This document shows, in pieces, positions 33,353 to 42,382 of a stretch of DNA of 64,000 bases. How positions within the stretch are numbered: the stretch's first letter is position 1; each line of letters opens with the position of its first letter. Source of the DNA: a virus; IMG/VR virus record IMGVR_UViG_3300005095_000072, positions 1 through 64,000 of that record. One strand, given 5' to 3'. The notes beneath the pieces were generated by a model. That model was not told the origin of the DNA and ran no database searches. It saw nothing but the letters and a program-made list of their open reading frames with translations. The translations under genes and the position numbers were made by a program.

Positions 33353-33694
33353 ATGTATCAAGTGAAAATAGTTAAAGATTTAAAAACTATAACTTTATTA
33401 GGTAGAACTAAGAAAGATGTACTGCAACAAGTTCAAACACTAAATCTTGCAAGTTTATTTGCAGAACAAAAAGCTGAGGTAAAACCTTTAAAAGTCATTG
33501 TAGAAGCTGAAAGTGATTCTAATGTTACAATGGTTTCTTACATAGATAATAAAGAAAAAGCTAAAGAGTATGTTAAAACTTACGGGTTAGGTGAGATATA
33601 TTCTATTTTAGAGTTTAATAATAAAGTTAAAAAATATCAAAACAATGAAGGTGTAGTTAAATCTGTACAAATATGTAAGGTTAAAAGTTTATAA
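33353..33694 (+). CDS. Hypothetical protein
   Basis: 113 residues, basic, alpha/beta. Two similar halves can be seen (a strand-helix-strand unit at 1-60 and another at 60-113), so it may be a duplicated small fold. AAAGGAAAAAAG site. No family recognised. Confidence 0.4.
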   Translation: MYQVKIVKDLKTITLLGRTKKDVLQQVQTLNLASLFAEQKAEVKPLKVIVEAESDSNVTMVSYIDNKEKAKEYVKTYGLGEIYSILEFNNKVKKYQNNEGVVKSVQICKVKSL

Positions 33695-33748
33695 AAAGAC
33701 TTTGTATAAAATACAGTAGCTAAATAAATAAGAACAGGAGGTATATAT

Positions 33749-35089
33749 GTGGAAGAACTAAAAGAGTTAAAAGTTGGTGAGAAATTTAAGTATCTATCTC
33801 AAGAATACGAGATAGTAGATATAACCGACAGTGGGGTGATGATACAAAGAGTTAAAAGGTTAGATAATGAGTTAGCTATATTTGTTAAGTTCAACTCAGA
33901 GAGATTTTATAAGGTATTTAAAGAGTTCAATATAGAGAACTTAGAAATACCTGATGTAGAGGACGGAGATGATGAAGGCTTAGATGTAGAGCTTGTTAAG
34001 ATGAATGAAGAAACAAAGGAATGGGAAAGTGACCCTTATTTAAAGTTTCTTTTTATGCTACAAAAAAGCAACACGAAGTTAGAAAACAGAAAAGAGGTTA
34101 CGGCTTACTTAAAGGAAGAACTTTTAAAAGATGATGAATTGAAGTTCTATCGTAGGCTAGTTATGGAGTTATGGCTTAGAAGAGCAGGTCTTATAGCTTT
34201 TGACAGAGATATTTTGTATAAGGCTATTGAAAAGGTAAAGAGAAGACCTGAAAGTTACTCCTCTTTAGAGATAGTAAATAATCTTTTAAAGCAGGTAGAT
34301 AAGCACTTAAACAGAGGAGAACCTTTAACACTAAAAGAAGCTAAAGAGCTTGTTAAGTATCTACCTTATGAAGCTGAAGATATAGTAGTCTTAATGCTAG
34401 ATGGATTTGATACAGGTGACGAGTTGTGGCTAACAGATTTAACTGTTGAGAAATTGTTAAAAGAGACATCTCATATAGCAGAACAAAGTAAAGGTGGTTC
34501 AATAAAAGAGCCTGACAATGTATATAATAAAGATAGCAAAATAAAAATTGCTAGAATCAAAAATTTTAAGAAGGAGATAGAAGAGATGGGACTAGAAAGT
34601 TTGTCAGATAAAACAGTAGCAGAAATGCTAAAAGCTTTAGAAGAAGAGGCAGATAAAAGAGGTCTGTTTGAAGATGAAGAATCAGAGGAAACAGAAGATG
34701 AGGGGCTTGAGGAAGAGCTAGACGATGATGAAGATGACGAGGAAATCGAAGAGGAAGCAGAAGATGAAGACTTTGAGCCTTATACAAAAGAGGAGCTTGA
34801 AGAGCTAGAGTTAGATGAACTTATTGAGATAGCAGAAGAAGACTTCGAGTTAAGTGTTCCAAAAAAAGCTAAAAAAGCAAAAGTTATAAAAATGATACTT
34901 GATGCACAAGAAGAAGAGCCTGAAGAGGAAGACATAGAAGATGAGGATGAAGAAGAGCTTGAAATGCCTGATTTTGAGAGTATGTCTTTAAGAGAGCTTA
35001 GAAAAGAAGCTAAAGAAGAGGGGATAGATATAAAAGGTCTATCAAAAGATGAATTGATTGAAGAGCTAAAAGCTTTATATGAAGAGTAG
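33749..35089 (+). CDS. Acidic protein with SAP/HeH-like C-terminal repeats
   Basis: 446 residues from GTG 33749, chosen because AGGAGGT lies six bases before it. Residues 5-50 form a small beta-barrel-like domain similar in pattern to the start of the 31772 protein; 95-270 are helical. Residues about 290-410 include long Glu/Asp runs. Two helix-extended-helix (SAP/HeH/Rho-N-like) units lie near 346-388 (Y-T-K-E-E-L-E-E-L...L-I-E-I-A) and 410-446 (M-S-L-R-E-L-R-K-E-A). Such units bind DNA or act as docking modules. RecA at 40117 ends in a similar unit. Confidence 0.5.
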   Translation: MEELKELKVGEKFKYLSQEYEIVDITDSGVMIQRVKRLDNELAIFVKFNSERFYKVFKEFNIENLEIPDVEDGDDEGLDVELVKMNEETKEWESDPYLKFLFMLQKSNTKLENRKEVTAYLKEELLKDDELKFYRRLVMELWLRRAGLIAFDRDILYKAIEKVKRRPESYSSLEIVNNLLKQVDKHLNRGEPLTLKEAKELVKYLPYEAEDIVVLMLDGFDTGDELWLTDLTVEKLLKETSHIAEQSKGGSIKEPDNVYNKDSKIKIARIKNFKKEIEEMGLESLSDKTVAEMLKALEEEADKRGLFEDEESEETEDEGLEEELDDDEDDEEIEEEAEDEDFEPYTKEELEELELDELIEIAEEDFELSVPKKAKKAKVIKMILDAQEEEPEEEDIEDEDEEELEMPDFESMSLRELRKEAKEEGIDIKGLSKDELIEELKALYEE

Positions 35090-35240
35090 CAGATAGTTTA
35101 AAAGGTTAGCAATAGCAGGTATATAAAATGCACAATCATCTCTTAGAGGGATAATCTCCCTCTAAGAGCTTTTACAAAGTTTATTATTTAAATAGATTTT
35201 GTAAAGGAAATATAAATACAAGACGATGAGGTAAAGAACA
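35090..35240 (+). promoter_or_regulatory. Gap with terminator hairpin and possible late promoter
   Basis: A perfect 11-bp stem (35140-35150 with 35158-35168) is followed by CTTTTAC, a weak U-run, and may terminate the upstream transcript. A second stem, 35169-35178 with 35198-35207, follows. TATAAATA at 35211-35218 could be a promoter -10 for the gene at 35241. Nothing else is seen. Confidence 0.45.
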
Positions 35241-35999
35241 ATGGCTAAGATAGATTTAGATGAATTGAAAAGAATAAGAGAGAAGTATCAAAAACAATTT
35301 ACAGAGCTTAGTGAAGTAATGAAAGCTTTAAAAGAGGATTCAGAGGTTAATTATAACAAAGCTAAAAAAGAGATTGAAAAATATAACAACACTTCTCTAA
35401 CATTAGCTAGTGTTACAGATAGAGTAATTAATAAGCATAAGAACTCTTTAAATGGGTTGAAAGACATACATAATAGTCTGTTTAATATTCAAAAAATAAG
35501 TGAACTGTTTAGAGCTGTGTATATAATAAGAGATACAGAGATATTGTCGGATGCTAAGAATTTATGGGATAATATCTCAGTTGAGTTCTCAGGAGACTTA
35601 GAAGTCGTAGAGCTGTTAAATACAAACACGGCAATAGAAAGAGAGCTGTATTATATCTTTAGAGGGGAGTATAGTAACTATTCCTATATAAGAGCATATA
35701 GTCAAAATTTAGATAATCTTGTTAAGTATATAGATAATCAAATATATGGGTTAAATCGTCTTGATAATCTTATTCAAAAGTTAGAGGGGATTAAGTTCAA
35801 TGAGATGTTTGCTGATGGCTCAGAGGGGAGCACTAATGTAGATGAGTATTCAGTCAGTATGTCAGATATTGATGAAGATGACTATAATACAACTTCATCT
35901 GTTTCTAAACCAAAAGCTAAAAGTAGAGAATCTATAAAGAAAACTAGAAAATCAAGACCTTCTTTAGGTAAAAGATTAAGAAGAGTCAAAGATGAGTAA
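35241..35999 (+). CDS. Coiled-coil hypothetical protein
   Basis: 252 residues. The first 70 residues are a charged coiled coil, the middle is helical, and the C-terminal 35 residues are a strongly basic Ser/Lys/Arg tail. GAGG site before the ATG. Two bases separate it from the Pif1-like helicase. The family is not recognised; a DNA-associated accessory protein is plausible. Confidence 0.4.
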   Translation: MAKIDLDELKRIREKYQKQFTELSEVMKALKEDSEVNYNKAKKEIEKYNNTSLTLASVTDRVINKHKNSLNGLKDIHNSLFNIQKISELFRAVYIIRDTEILSDAKNLWDNISVEFSGDLEVVELLNTNTAIERELYYIFRGEYSNYSYIRAYSQNLDNLVKYIDNQIYGLNRLDNLIQKLEGIKFNEMFADGSEGSTNVDEYSVSMSDIDEDDYNTTSSVSKPKAKSRESIKKTRKSRPSLGKRLRRVKDE

Positions 36000-36001
36000 A
36001 T

Positions 36002-37363
36002 ATGAATAGAACTAATAGAGCTACCTCAGAAGAACTTACTAAGTTATTAGTAGATAAGCTTGTTAAAGAGTTAAAGGAAGGACAGGATTTATTTCTTACA
36101 GGCTCAGGGGGAGTTGGAAAATCATATATAACTAGATTAATTGTTAAAGAGTTCAAAAGTCCAACTATCTTAGGTAGCACTAATCAGTCAGCTTTGAATA
36201 TAAATGGAGCAACTTTACATAAGGTGTTTAAGTTAGAAACCTGCAAAAATATCAAGCAGTTAAAGGCTTATGACAGAGATAAAATAAAGAAGTTACAAGC
36301 TAGATATAACAGAAGTGAAGAGATTGTTAAGGAGTGGCATTTCAGACCTATAAAAGAGGTCTTAAATAAAACAGACTTAATTTTAATAGATGAAATATCC
36401 ATGATAAGTAAAGACACTTTTGATTTGTTTATATACAGACTAAAATCTTTAGCAGATAAGAAAATCCCTATATTGGTTGTAGGGGATTTTTATCAGTTAC
36501 CACCTGTTAATTCAGATTTAGCTTTTCTTAGTAAATATTGGAAATTCAAAACTTATGAGTTAGCAGTTATAAAGAGAACTAATGAAGTTAAGTTCAGTAA
36601 AGCTCAAATTGCGATTAGAGAGGGGAAAAAGTCCAAGCTAGTAAAATCATTAATAGATGTGTTATCTTCTCGTAAAACAGCTCCTAGTGGTGATGCTTTG
36701 AGGTTATATCCTTTAAATAAGCAAGTAAAAGCTTATAATGCTAAGAAGTTAAAAGAGCTTGAAGAGAAATCTAATAATATTGTATATACTTTCAAAACAG
36801 AGTTAGTGTTTAAGGAAGATTATATACCTAATTTTAGGGTGGATAGTTTTATAAACTCTTTACAAGTGAAAGACAGTATTAAGCTAGTAGTAGGAGCTAG
36901 AATATTGTTTATAGCAACTTATGATGGATTATATTACAATGGAGAAAGAGGAACTATCTTAGATATAAACACAGTAACAGGAGTTATAAGAGTTAAAAAA
37001 GATAATGGTAGTATTGTAGAGGTTGAAAGATTTATATTTTCAGATAAAACATATACGGTAGTAGATGGTAAGCTAACTCTTAAAAAAGAAATTGAAGTAT
37101 CTCAGTATCCTATGATATTAGCTTATGCTGTTACTATTCATAAAACACAAGGAATGACTATTGACTCACAAATAGTAATAGATTGTAAAAATTTGTTTGC
37201 TGAAGGACAGTTTTATGTAGCTATATCAAGAGCAACTAGATTAAAGAACATATATTTAAAAGATGTTGATATAAATAAGCATATCAGACCTAATATAAAG
37301 GTAAAGCAGTTTTATAATAAGTTGAAAAAGAATAATCAACTTATAAGGTTGGAGAATTATTAA
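36002..37363 (+). CDS. Pif1/Dda-like SF1B DNA helicase
   Basis: 453 residues. Walker A G-S-G-G-V-G-K-S (34-41), then N-I-N-G-A-T-L-H-K-V (the Pif1/RecD motif Ia region), motif II I-D-E-I-S-M near 131, motif III V-V-G-D-F-Y-Q-L-P-P-V, and C-terminal T-I-H-K-T-Q-G-M-T and V-A-I-S-R-A (motifs V and VI). These are 5'-3' helicases that displace proteins and start recombination-dependent replication (T4 Dda is the comparison). Full length for the family. Confidence 0.85.
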   Translation: MNRTNRATSEELTKLLVDKLVKELKEGQDLFLTGSGGVGKSYITRLIVKEFKSPTILGSTNQSALNINGATLHKVFKLETCKNIKQLKAYDRDKIKKLQARYNRSEEIVKEWHFRPIKEVLNKTDLILIDEISMISKDTFDLFIYRLKSLADKKIPILVVGDFYQLPPVNSDLAFLSKYWKFKTYELAVIKRTNEVKFSKAQIAIREGKKSKLVKSLIDVLSSRKTAPSGDALRLYPLNKQVKAYNAKKLKELEEKSNNIVYTFKTELVFKEDYIPNFRVDSFINSLQVKDSIKLVVGARILFIATYDGLYYNGERGTILDINTVTGVIRVKKDNGSIVEVERFIFSDKTYTVVDGKLTLKKEIEVSQYPMILAYAVTIHKTQGMTIDSQIVIDCKNLFAEGQFYVAISRATRLKNIYLKDVDINKHIRPNIKVKQFYNKLKKNNQLIRLENY

Positions 37364-37387
37364 ATATTTTATAAATTGAGGTAAGAA

Positions 37388-37924
37388 ATGAACAAAGAAA
37401 AACAGATACAAGAGTATAAAGATAGAATGAAAAATATAACAACTGTAGCTTCAAGAAGAACTGGTTTAATTCTTGGTTATAGAGTTAGAATGTCTGTTAA
37501 TGGTAAAGAGCATAGAAAATCTTTTAATATAAGTGAATACAATTCAGTTTCATTGGCTTTAGATGAAGCTAAAAAGTATAGAGATAATTTGTTAAGTAAA
37601 AGAAAAACAAGAGAAGCACAGATAAGTAGTAGAACAGGTTATCCTAATATGACCATAAAAATAGATAAAGATAATTATTCTTTATTGGTTGTTTATGGTA
37701 GAGGTAGAGAGAAAGCATTTAGCATAGACCAGTATGGTTATAAAGTTGCTATGATACAAGGAGCTATATGGTTAAAGAACACTTTTAAGAATGTAAAATA
37801 TACAGAAGGATTATGGGATAATTTATCCACTAGAGTTGGTATGCTATATTTGAAAGATAGACTACCTAAAGAAAAATATGATAACATATTAGAAAAGACA
37901 CAGTTCTCTAATTCTGTAATGTAA
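37388..37924 (+). CDS. Tandem AP2-like DNA-binding domain protein
   Basis: 178 residues with two similar units (about 15-70 and 78-135). Each has three beta strands containing an aromatic/Lys pattern, followed by a helix (A-L-D-E-A-K-K-Y-R-D-N-L in the first), the layout of AP2/ERF-like DNA-binding domains found in phage endonucleases and integrases. No nuclease motif accompanies them. May be a transcriptional regulator. Confidence 0.4.
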   Translation: MNKEKQIQEYKDRMKNITTVASRRTGLILGYRVRMSVNGKEHRKSFNISEYNSVSLALDEAKKYRDNLLSKRKTREAQISSRTGYPNMTIKIDKDNYSLLVVYGRGREKAFSIDQYGYKVAMIQGAIWLKNTFKNVKYTEGLWDNLSTRVGMLYLKDRLPKEKYDNILEKTQFSNSVM

Positions 37925-37986
37925 TTAAAGGTAGAACTGTGTATAATAGTATGTATATTAAAAATAAATCTAAAAAAGGAGAAAGT

Positions 37987-38829
37987 ATGAGTATAAAAAG
38001 AAGAACTAAAAAGAAAGCTAAAGATGAAGAGGTTAAAGAGACTGCAAAAAAGTCATCTTGGAGAAATAAAGCTGAGAAGCTAAAAGAAGCTGAACCTGAG
38101 AAAACAGATATAGAGGTCTATAAGCTCGAAAAGAAAGACCAAAAAGGTAGAATAGGCTTTCCTTTAACAGATGAGAACGGTGATGTAGTGATGATAAAGG
38201 TTGTTTATTTTAAAACTAAGTTCAAGCAAACATTAGCAGATGGAAAGTGGCACTCTTTTGTAGCTCCTGAACATAATCCTGAGTTAATGGCTATGTGTGA
38301 AGCTCATCCTATGTTAGAGAAAAAAGTAGAGAGAGTGACTCCTATAATTGTTTATGAAACAGATAGAAAAGGCAAAGTTATAGGGGATAGCTATGATATT
38401 ATGGCTCTTAAGATAAACAACCCTAGATTAATAGAGTTACAGGAGATAGATGAAGAGGACAATCTTGCAGAAGTTGATGTTAGAGTATCATTGAACCCAT
38501 CTAAAGATGTTAAGTTCCAAGAGATGAGATTCAAAGCTCTTAAAGATTGTCTATGGAGAGATAAGCTAGACACAGAAGAGATAGTTAAAGAGGTCGAAGC
38601 TTATGCAGATAGTGGAAAGCTTGAAAATGTCTTAGCATTTACTTATGATGACGATAAAATAGAAGCACTAGTAAGTGATGAGGAGTATGATGAAGACGAA
38701 GAAGAGTATGAAGATGATGAGGTAACAGAAGAAGACATTGATGAAGAAGAGTATGAAGATGACAATATAGATGATGAAGAAGAGGAAGAACCTGCTCCAA
38801 AGAAAAGAGCTAGAAAGAGAAGGAGGTAA
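37987..38829 (+). CDS. Acidic-tailed protein, single-stranded-DNA-binding candidate
   Basis: 280 residues from ATG 37987, which has AAAAGGAGAAAG just upstream (an in-frame ATG 48 bases earlier has no site). A basic N-terminus (1-40) is followed by a beta-rich central domain (45-205). A very acidic segment (225-270, almost all Asp/Glu/Tyr) follows, then a final basic K-K-R-A-R-K-R-R-R. A globular core plus acidic tail resembles phage ssDNA-binding proteins such as T4 gp32 or T7 gp2.5, and it sits among recombination genes. The basic end is unusual. Function inferred. Confidence 0.4.
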   Translation: MSIKRRTKKKAKDEEVKETAKKSSWRNKAEKLKEAEPEKTDIEVYKLEKKDQKGRIGFPLTDENGDVVMIKVVYFKTKFKQTLADGKWHSFVAPEHNPELMAMCEAHPMLEKKVERVTPIIVYETDRKGKVIGDSYDIMALKINNPRLIELQEIDEEDNLAEVDVRVSLNPSKDVKFQEMRFKALKDCLWRDKLDTEEIVKEVEAYADSGKLENVLAFTYDDDKIEALVSDEEYDEDEEEYEDDEVTEEDIDEEEYEDDNIDDEEEEEPAPKKRARKRRR

Positions 38830-38831
38830 TT

Positions 38832-39239
38832 ATGTATCCTTCTGATATTTTTAGAAAAAGTGTCTTTTTAGTTATAGTATTAACTTTTGTGGGGATACCT
38901 TTATATAAGTCAGTAGCAGACAGACCTTTGATAGAGAAATATAGTGAAGGTGTTATGACTAATGTATCTCCTACAAAGCTATCTCATAAAGGTTGGTATT
39001 GGAAAACTTGGGAGGGGTGGATACCTTTAGGTATGACTTCTGATGGTGATGGTAATCCTATGCTTGATAAGTGGTATTTTAGTATAGATAATGTTTCTAA
39101 TCAAAAAGAGATTATATCTTGTATAAGAAACAATAAAAGAGTTAATCTTTACTACACTGATAATATTATAGTTCCATACAAACTAGGAGAAGACCATTTA
39201 GTATATAAATGTGAACCATCAAATAAAGATAAACAGTAG
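38832..39239 (+). CDS. Membrane-anchored protein of the KTWEG family
   Basis: 135 residues. One N-terminal transmembrane helix or signal (about 10-28), then Y-S-E-G-V...K-L-S-H-K-G-W-Y-W-K-T-W-E-G. This matches the Y-S-x-G-x-R-x-G...K-x-S-x-K-G-x-x-x-K-T-W-E-G signature of small exported proteins found in bacteria and phages, whose role is unknown. AAGGAGG site two bases after the preceding gene. Confidence 0.5.
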   Translation: MYPSDIFRKSVFLVIVLTFVGIPLYKSVADRPLIEKYSEGVMTNVSPTKLSHKGWYWKTWEGWIPLGMTSDGDGNPMLDKWYFSIDNVSNQKEIISCIRNNKRVNLYYTDNIIVPYKLGEDHLVYKCEPSNKDKQ

Positions 39240-39252
39240 GGTAAAACCTCTG

Positions 39253-39315
39253 TTTATCTCACTTAAGTAATTAAGGTTGTATTGTAGTAAGTATAAATTG
39301 TTTAAGTGAGATAAA
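39253..39315 (+). promoter_or_regulatory. Stem sequestering endonuclease VII start; possible late promoter in loop
   Basis: 39253-39266 (TTTATCTCACTTAA) is the perfect complement of 39302-39315, and the stem ends at the base before the ATG at 39316, so any mRNA starting upstream would hide the ribosome site. The loop contains TATAAAT at 39292-39298. A transcript starting about seven bases later would lack the left strand and be translatable. This mirrors the established control of T4 gene 49. Confidence 0.65.
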
Positions 39316-39936
39316 ATGGGTAAAGAACAGCAAAAGATACAGCTTAAAAGATTAAGGAAATTAAAACCTCTAGGAAATCAAGCACAGAGAGATTTTAAGT
39401 ATCCTTTGTATCAAATGTCAAATAAAGATATTAAAGAGGTTAGAGAGCTGTTATATGAAGAACAAAAAGGTATATGTCCTATATGTGAATATAAGATTGA
39501 TAAGAGTATAGCAGTATTAGACCATCTTCATAAAGAGAAAGGACAAGTAAATGGAGAAGATGGAGCAGGTGCTATCAGACAAATGCTCTGTTTTCAATGC
39601 AATTCTCTTGATGGCAAATTGTTAAAACAGTTTCAAAGGTCAGGGCTTAAGAAGTATATAAAGTTCGACCATTGGGTGGAAAATTATTTAAGATATATAA
39701 GAAAAAAACCTAAATTGATAAAAGGAAAGTTATATATCCACCCAACAGAAAAAGAAGATGATTTATATATGGGGAAACAGTTATTCAATAAATTAAATAA
39801 ACTGTATAAAGAAAAATATCCTAATAGAAAACCTTTAGAAGTACCTAAAAGTATAAAAACTAGAGGAAAGTTTAGGGGTAAATGGAAGATAACTAAAAAG
39901 TGGGAAGATTTGTTAAAGGAGTTCAACCTTGAATAA
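39316..39936 (+). CDS. Recombination endonuclease VII (Holliday junction resolvase)
   Basis: 206 residues. The endonuclease VII signature is complete: C54-P-I-C57, then V-L-D69-H70-L-H72, a G-x-V-x-G segment and L-C92-F-Q-C95-N96. The four cysteines hold zinc and the D-H-x-H/N residues form the His-Me catalytic site. A helical C-terminal part follows, as in T4 gp49. It resolves branched DNA before packaging. Adjacent to recA and helicase genes; its start is buried in a perfect stem (39253-39315). Confidence 0.8.
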   Translation: MGKEQQKIQLKRLRKLKPLGNQAQRDFKYPLYQMSNKDIKEVRELLYEEQKGICPICEYKIDKSIAVLDHLHKEKGQVNGEDGAGAIRQMLCFQCNSLDGKLLKQFQRSGLKKYIKFDHWVENYLRYIRKKPKLIKGKLYIHPTEKEDDLYMGKQLFNKLNKLYKEKYPNRKPLEVPKSIKTRGKFRGKWKITKKWEDLLKEFNLE

Positions 39937-40114
39937 AGGATTGATTATTTTAAGAAAGTACGATAAAGTTACAAAAGGTGGCAAAAATAAAAGAGTTATT
40001 TTCTTATGCAGACAGTGTAAAGAAAAAGTAGATATGAATTACACTTGGTATAAGAAGTATGTAGAAAAAGAGCAGTTGTGTAGAAATTGTCAAAAGAAGA
40101 ACAAGGAGAAATAA
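39929..40114 (+). CDS. Small zinc-ribbon-like protein
   Basis: 61 residues from TTG 39929 (AAAGGAG upstream), overlapping the resolvase by eight bases. C-x2-C near 27-30 and C-x2-C near 52-55 form a likely zinc ribbon in a strongly basic protein. It ends two bases before recA's ATG. Probably nucleic-acid binding; no family recognised. Confidence 0.45.
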   Translation: MNKGLIILRKYDKVTKGGKNKRVIFLCRQCKEKVDMNYTWYKKYVEKEQLCRNCQKKNKEK

Positions 40115-40116
40115 AG

Positions 40117-41508
40117 ATGGGTAAAGGTTTCACTAAAGATATAATAAAACAAATACAAACTAAGTTCGGAAAAGAAAATGAAGATATAATATACAACCCT
40201 GATAAACCTATTGATTCTGTTTCTAGTGGCTCAGTAGTAGCTGATATGATAGTAAGAGACAAAGGTGATGGAGGGCTGTTAATAAAAGGTAGAATGACCG
40301 AGATATTTGGACCTGAGTCTAGCGGAAAAACCACCTTTGCTTTGCAGTCCATAGTTCAAGCACAAGAAAAAGGGTGGGTAGGGGCTTTCTTAGATTATGA
40401 ACAAACTTTTGATTATGATTATGCAAGAGCTTTAGGAGTTAAGATTGATGATAGCTTAATAGTTATTCAACCTGACGATGCAGAACAAGGAGAGAAAGTC
40501 CTTAATTACCTTGTAGGAGTAGGTAAAGATAATAAATTCCTTAAAAACCCACCTGTAGAGCTTGATTATCTTATAATAGATAGTATCGCCGCTTGTGCAC
40601 CTCGTAAGCTTATAGCTATTGAAAATTCAACAGGAGAAGGAGGAACTAAAGCCCTCCACGCCGCCTATTGGAGTAACTTTATAAGAAAACTAAACAGTAT
40701 CGCTAAGAAAAGGAAGATAGCTATATATCTAACTAATCAAGTTCGTAATAAGTTTAGTATGGGAGGGCAATTCCAAGCACAAGCTATGAAAGACACAGGT
40801 ATAGGAGCAGGGTTTAGTCAAGATGCAGGTTGGACTACAACAGGAGGACAAGCTGTAAGGTTTTATATGTCTGTGAGAAATCTTGTTTATCAAGCTAAGA
40901 AGTTAAAAGAAGTTAGAGAAGTGAACGGTGTTGAAAAAGATGTTGATGAAGCTATGTGGGTAGAGTTCAAAAATGTTAAAAATAAAATATCAGCACCTTT
41001 TAGAAAAGGTAGAGTAGTTATAAGATATGGACAAGGAACTGATGATTTACCTCCTATATTAGATTATCTGAAAGCAAATAAAGTTATTGTTACAAGTGGA
41101 GCTAAATATGTTTATAACTCATTAGATGGTAATCTTGACATAGAAGCTATAGGGGAAAAGAAGTTCAAAAAGTTAATAACTGATGAAGTATTTGAAGATA
41201 TGAAAGAACAGTATAAGCAGTTAAAAGCTATGGAGAACCCATTTGAAAATATAGATGAAGATATGAAAGCATTTATAACTGATGAAGACGAAGAAGAGTT
41301 AGATGATAGCATAGAGTTTGAGGAAGTTGACACCAACGAAGAAAATACAGATTTTGGAGAGGAAGATATACCTTTGAAAGATATGAATATAAAACAACTT
41401 GAAGCTCTTGTAGAAGAACTAAAAGAAGAGGATGGTATAGAAATTAAAATTAAAGGTAAAAAAACTAAAGCAAAATTGGTAAAGGAACTTTCAAAGTATT
41501 ATGAGTAA
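40117..41508 (+). CDS. recA: RecA recombinase with C-terminal SAP-like domain
   Basis: 463 residues from ATG 40117 (CAAGGAGAAATAAAG upstream). Walker A G-P-E-S-S-G-K-T (65-72), catalytic region F-L-D-Y-E-Q-T near 95, Walker B L-I-I-D-S-I near 158, and L2 region with T-N-Q-V-R near 208. It is a RecA/UvsX-type strand-exchange protein. After an acidic stretch (390-425) the last 40 residues form a SAP/HeH-like unit (L-K-D-M-N-I-K-Q-L-E-A-L...L-V-K-E-L), an addition not found in cellular RecA. Confidence 0.85.
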   Translation: MGKGFTKDIIKQIQTKFGKENEDIIYNPDKPIDSVSSGSVVADMIVRDKGDGGLLIKGRMTEIFGPESSGKTTFALQSIVQAQEKGWVGAFLDYEQTFDYDYARALGVKIDDSLIVIQPDDAEQGEKVLNYLVGVGKDNKFLKNPPVELDYLIIDSIAACAPRKLIAIENSTGEGGTKALHAAYWSNFIRKLNSIAKKRKIAIYLTNQVRNKFSMGGQFQAQAMKDTGIGAGFSQDAGWTTTGGQAVRFYMSVRNLVYQAKKLKEVREVNGVEKDVDEAMWVEFKNVKNKISAPFRKGRVVIRYGQGTDDLPPILDYLKANKVIVTSGAKYVYNSLDGNLDIEAIGEKKFKKLITDEVFEDMKEQYKQLKAMENPFENIDEDMKAFITDEDEEELDDSIEFEEVDTNEENTDFGEEDIPLKDMNIKQLEALVEELKEEDGIEIKIKGKKTKAKLVKELSKYYE

Positions 41509-42343
41509 ATCAAACAATATAGATAGTATAAAAGTTAAGAAATCTAAGATACGAAAAAAGAGGATTAAAAAATCTTCTAAAGATAGCATTGTTAATAGTA
41601 GTACTAAAGAAATTAAGTTTCAAGATATGATTAATGATGTTACTTTAGGAGAAAGTGAAGAGTTGATTAAGCTTATTCCTAATAATTCCGTAGATTTAGT
41701 AATAACAGACCCTCCTTATCTTATGGATGCTGAAAGGAAGAATAATAGAGGAACTACTATTCACTCCTTACAAAAGTTCGACGATAAAGAGTTCTTAGCT
41801 TTATGCAATGGCTTTGATATAGATTTTTTCTTAGGTGAGTTTCAAAGAGTACTTAAAAAAGTAAATATGTTTATATTTTGTAGCAATAAACAGGTATCCT
41901 CTTTAATGAAGTGGGGAGAAGATAGAGGTTACATTGTTAATTTACTTGTGTGGCATAAATATAATGCAACTCCTTTTTCTAATGGAGTATATAAAGCAGA
42001 CGTTGAGTTCATAGTGCATATTAGAGAAGGTGGGAGCATTTTTAAAGGTAAATCAACTATAAAAAATAAAGTCTTTAAAATACCTAGTGTAGTGAGTAAG
42101 TATGGACATCCAACTGAAAAACCTGTATTCTTTTATCAAAGATTTATTGATTTATGTGCTAATGATGGAGATTTAATACTAGACCCATTTGCAGGTAGTG
42201 GCACTTTAGCAGAAGCTTGTAATCATCATAAAAACATAAAGAATTTGAAGTTTATCTTATTTGAAAAATCAGAGAAATACTATAAAGTTTGTAAAGAAAG
42301 GATTAAAGGAACTTCTAAAGATTGGAGTAGTTTTTTCAAATAG
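41501..42343 (+). CDS. DNA N4/N6 methyltransferase (beta class)
   Basis: 280 residues. Motif IV D70-P-P-Y73 precedes the AdoMet motif D-P-F-A-G-S-G-T near 227, the beta-class order, and K-Y-G-H-P-T-E-K-P just before it is the usual link. About 35 basic residues precede the core. It methylates adenine N6 or cytosine N4. It overlaps recA by eight bases, with no restriction enzyme beside it, so self-protection is the likely purpose. Confidence 0.8.
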   Translation: MSKSNNIDSIKVKKSKIRKKRIKKSSKDSIVNSSTKEIKFQDMINDVTLGESEELIKLIPNNSVDLVITDPPYLMDAERKNNRGTTIHSLQKFDDKEFLALCNGFDIDFFLGEFQRVLKKVNMFIFCSNKQVSSLMKWGEDRGYIVNLLVWHKYNATPFSNGVYKADVEFIVHIREGGSIFKGKSTIKNKVFKIPSVVSKYGHPTEKPVFFYQRFIDLCANDGDLILDPFAGSGTLAEACNHHKNIKNLKFILFEKSEKYYKVCKERIKGTSKDWSSFFK

Positions 42344-42382
42344 AACTTAGTATATTGTTGTAAAGATTTTAAGAGGAAAGAA

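Noticed and set aside
39996-40352. 118-codon - strand frame over the start of recA
   Set aside because: Antisense to the RecA Walker A region, which is unmistakable on the + strand; no ribosome site.
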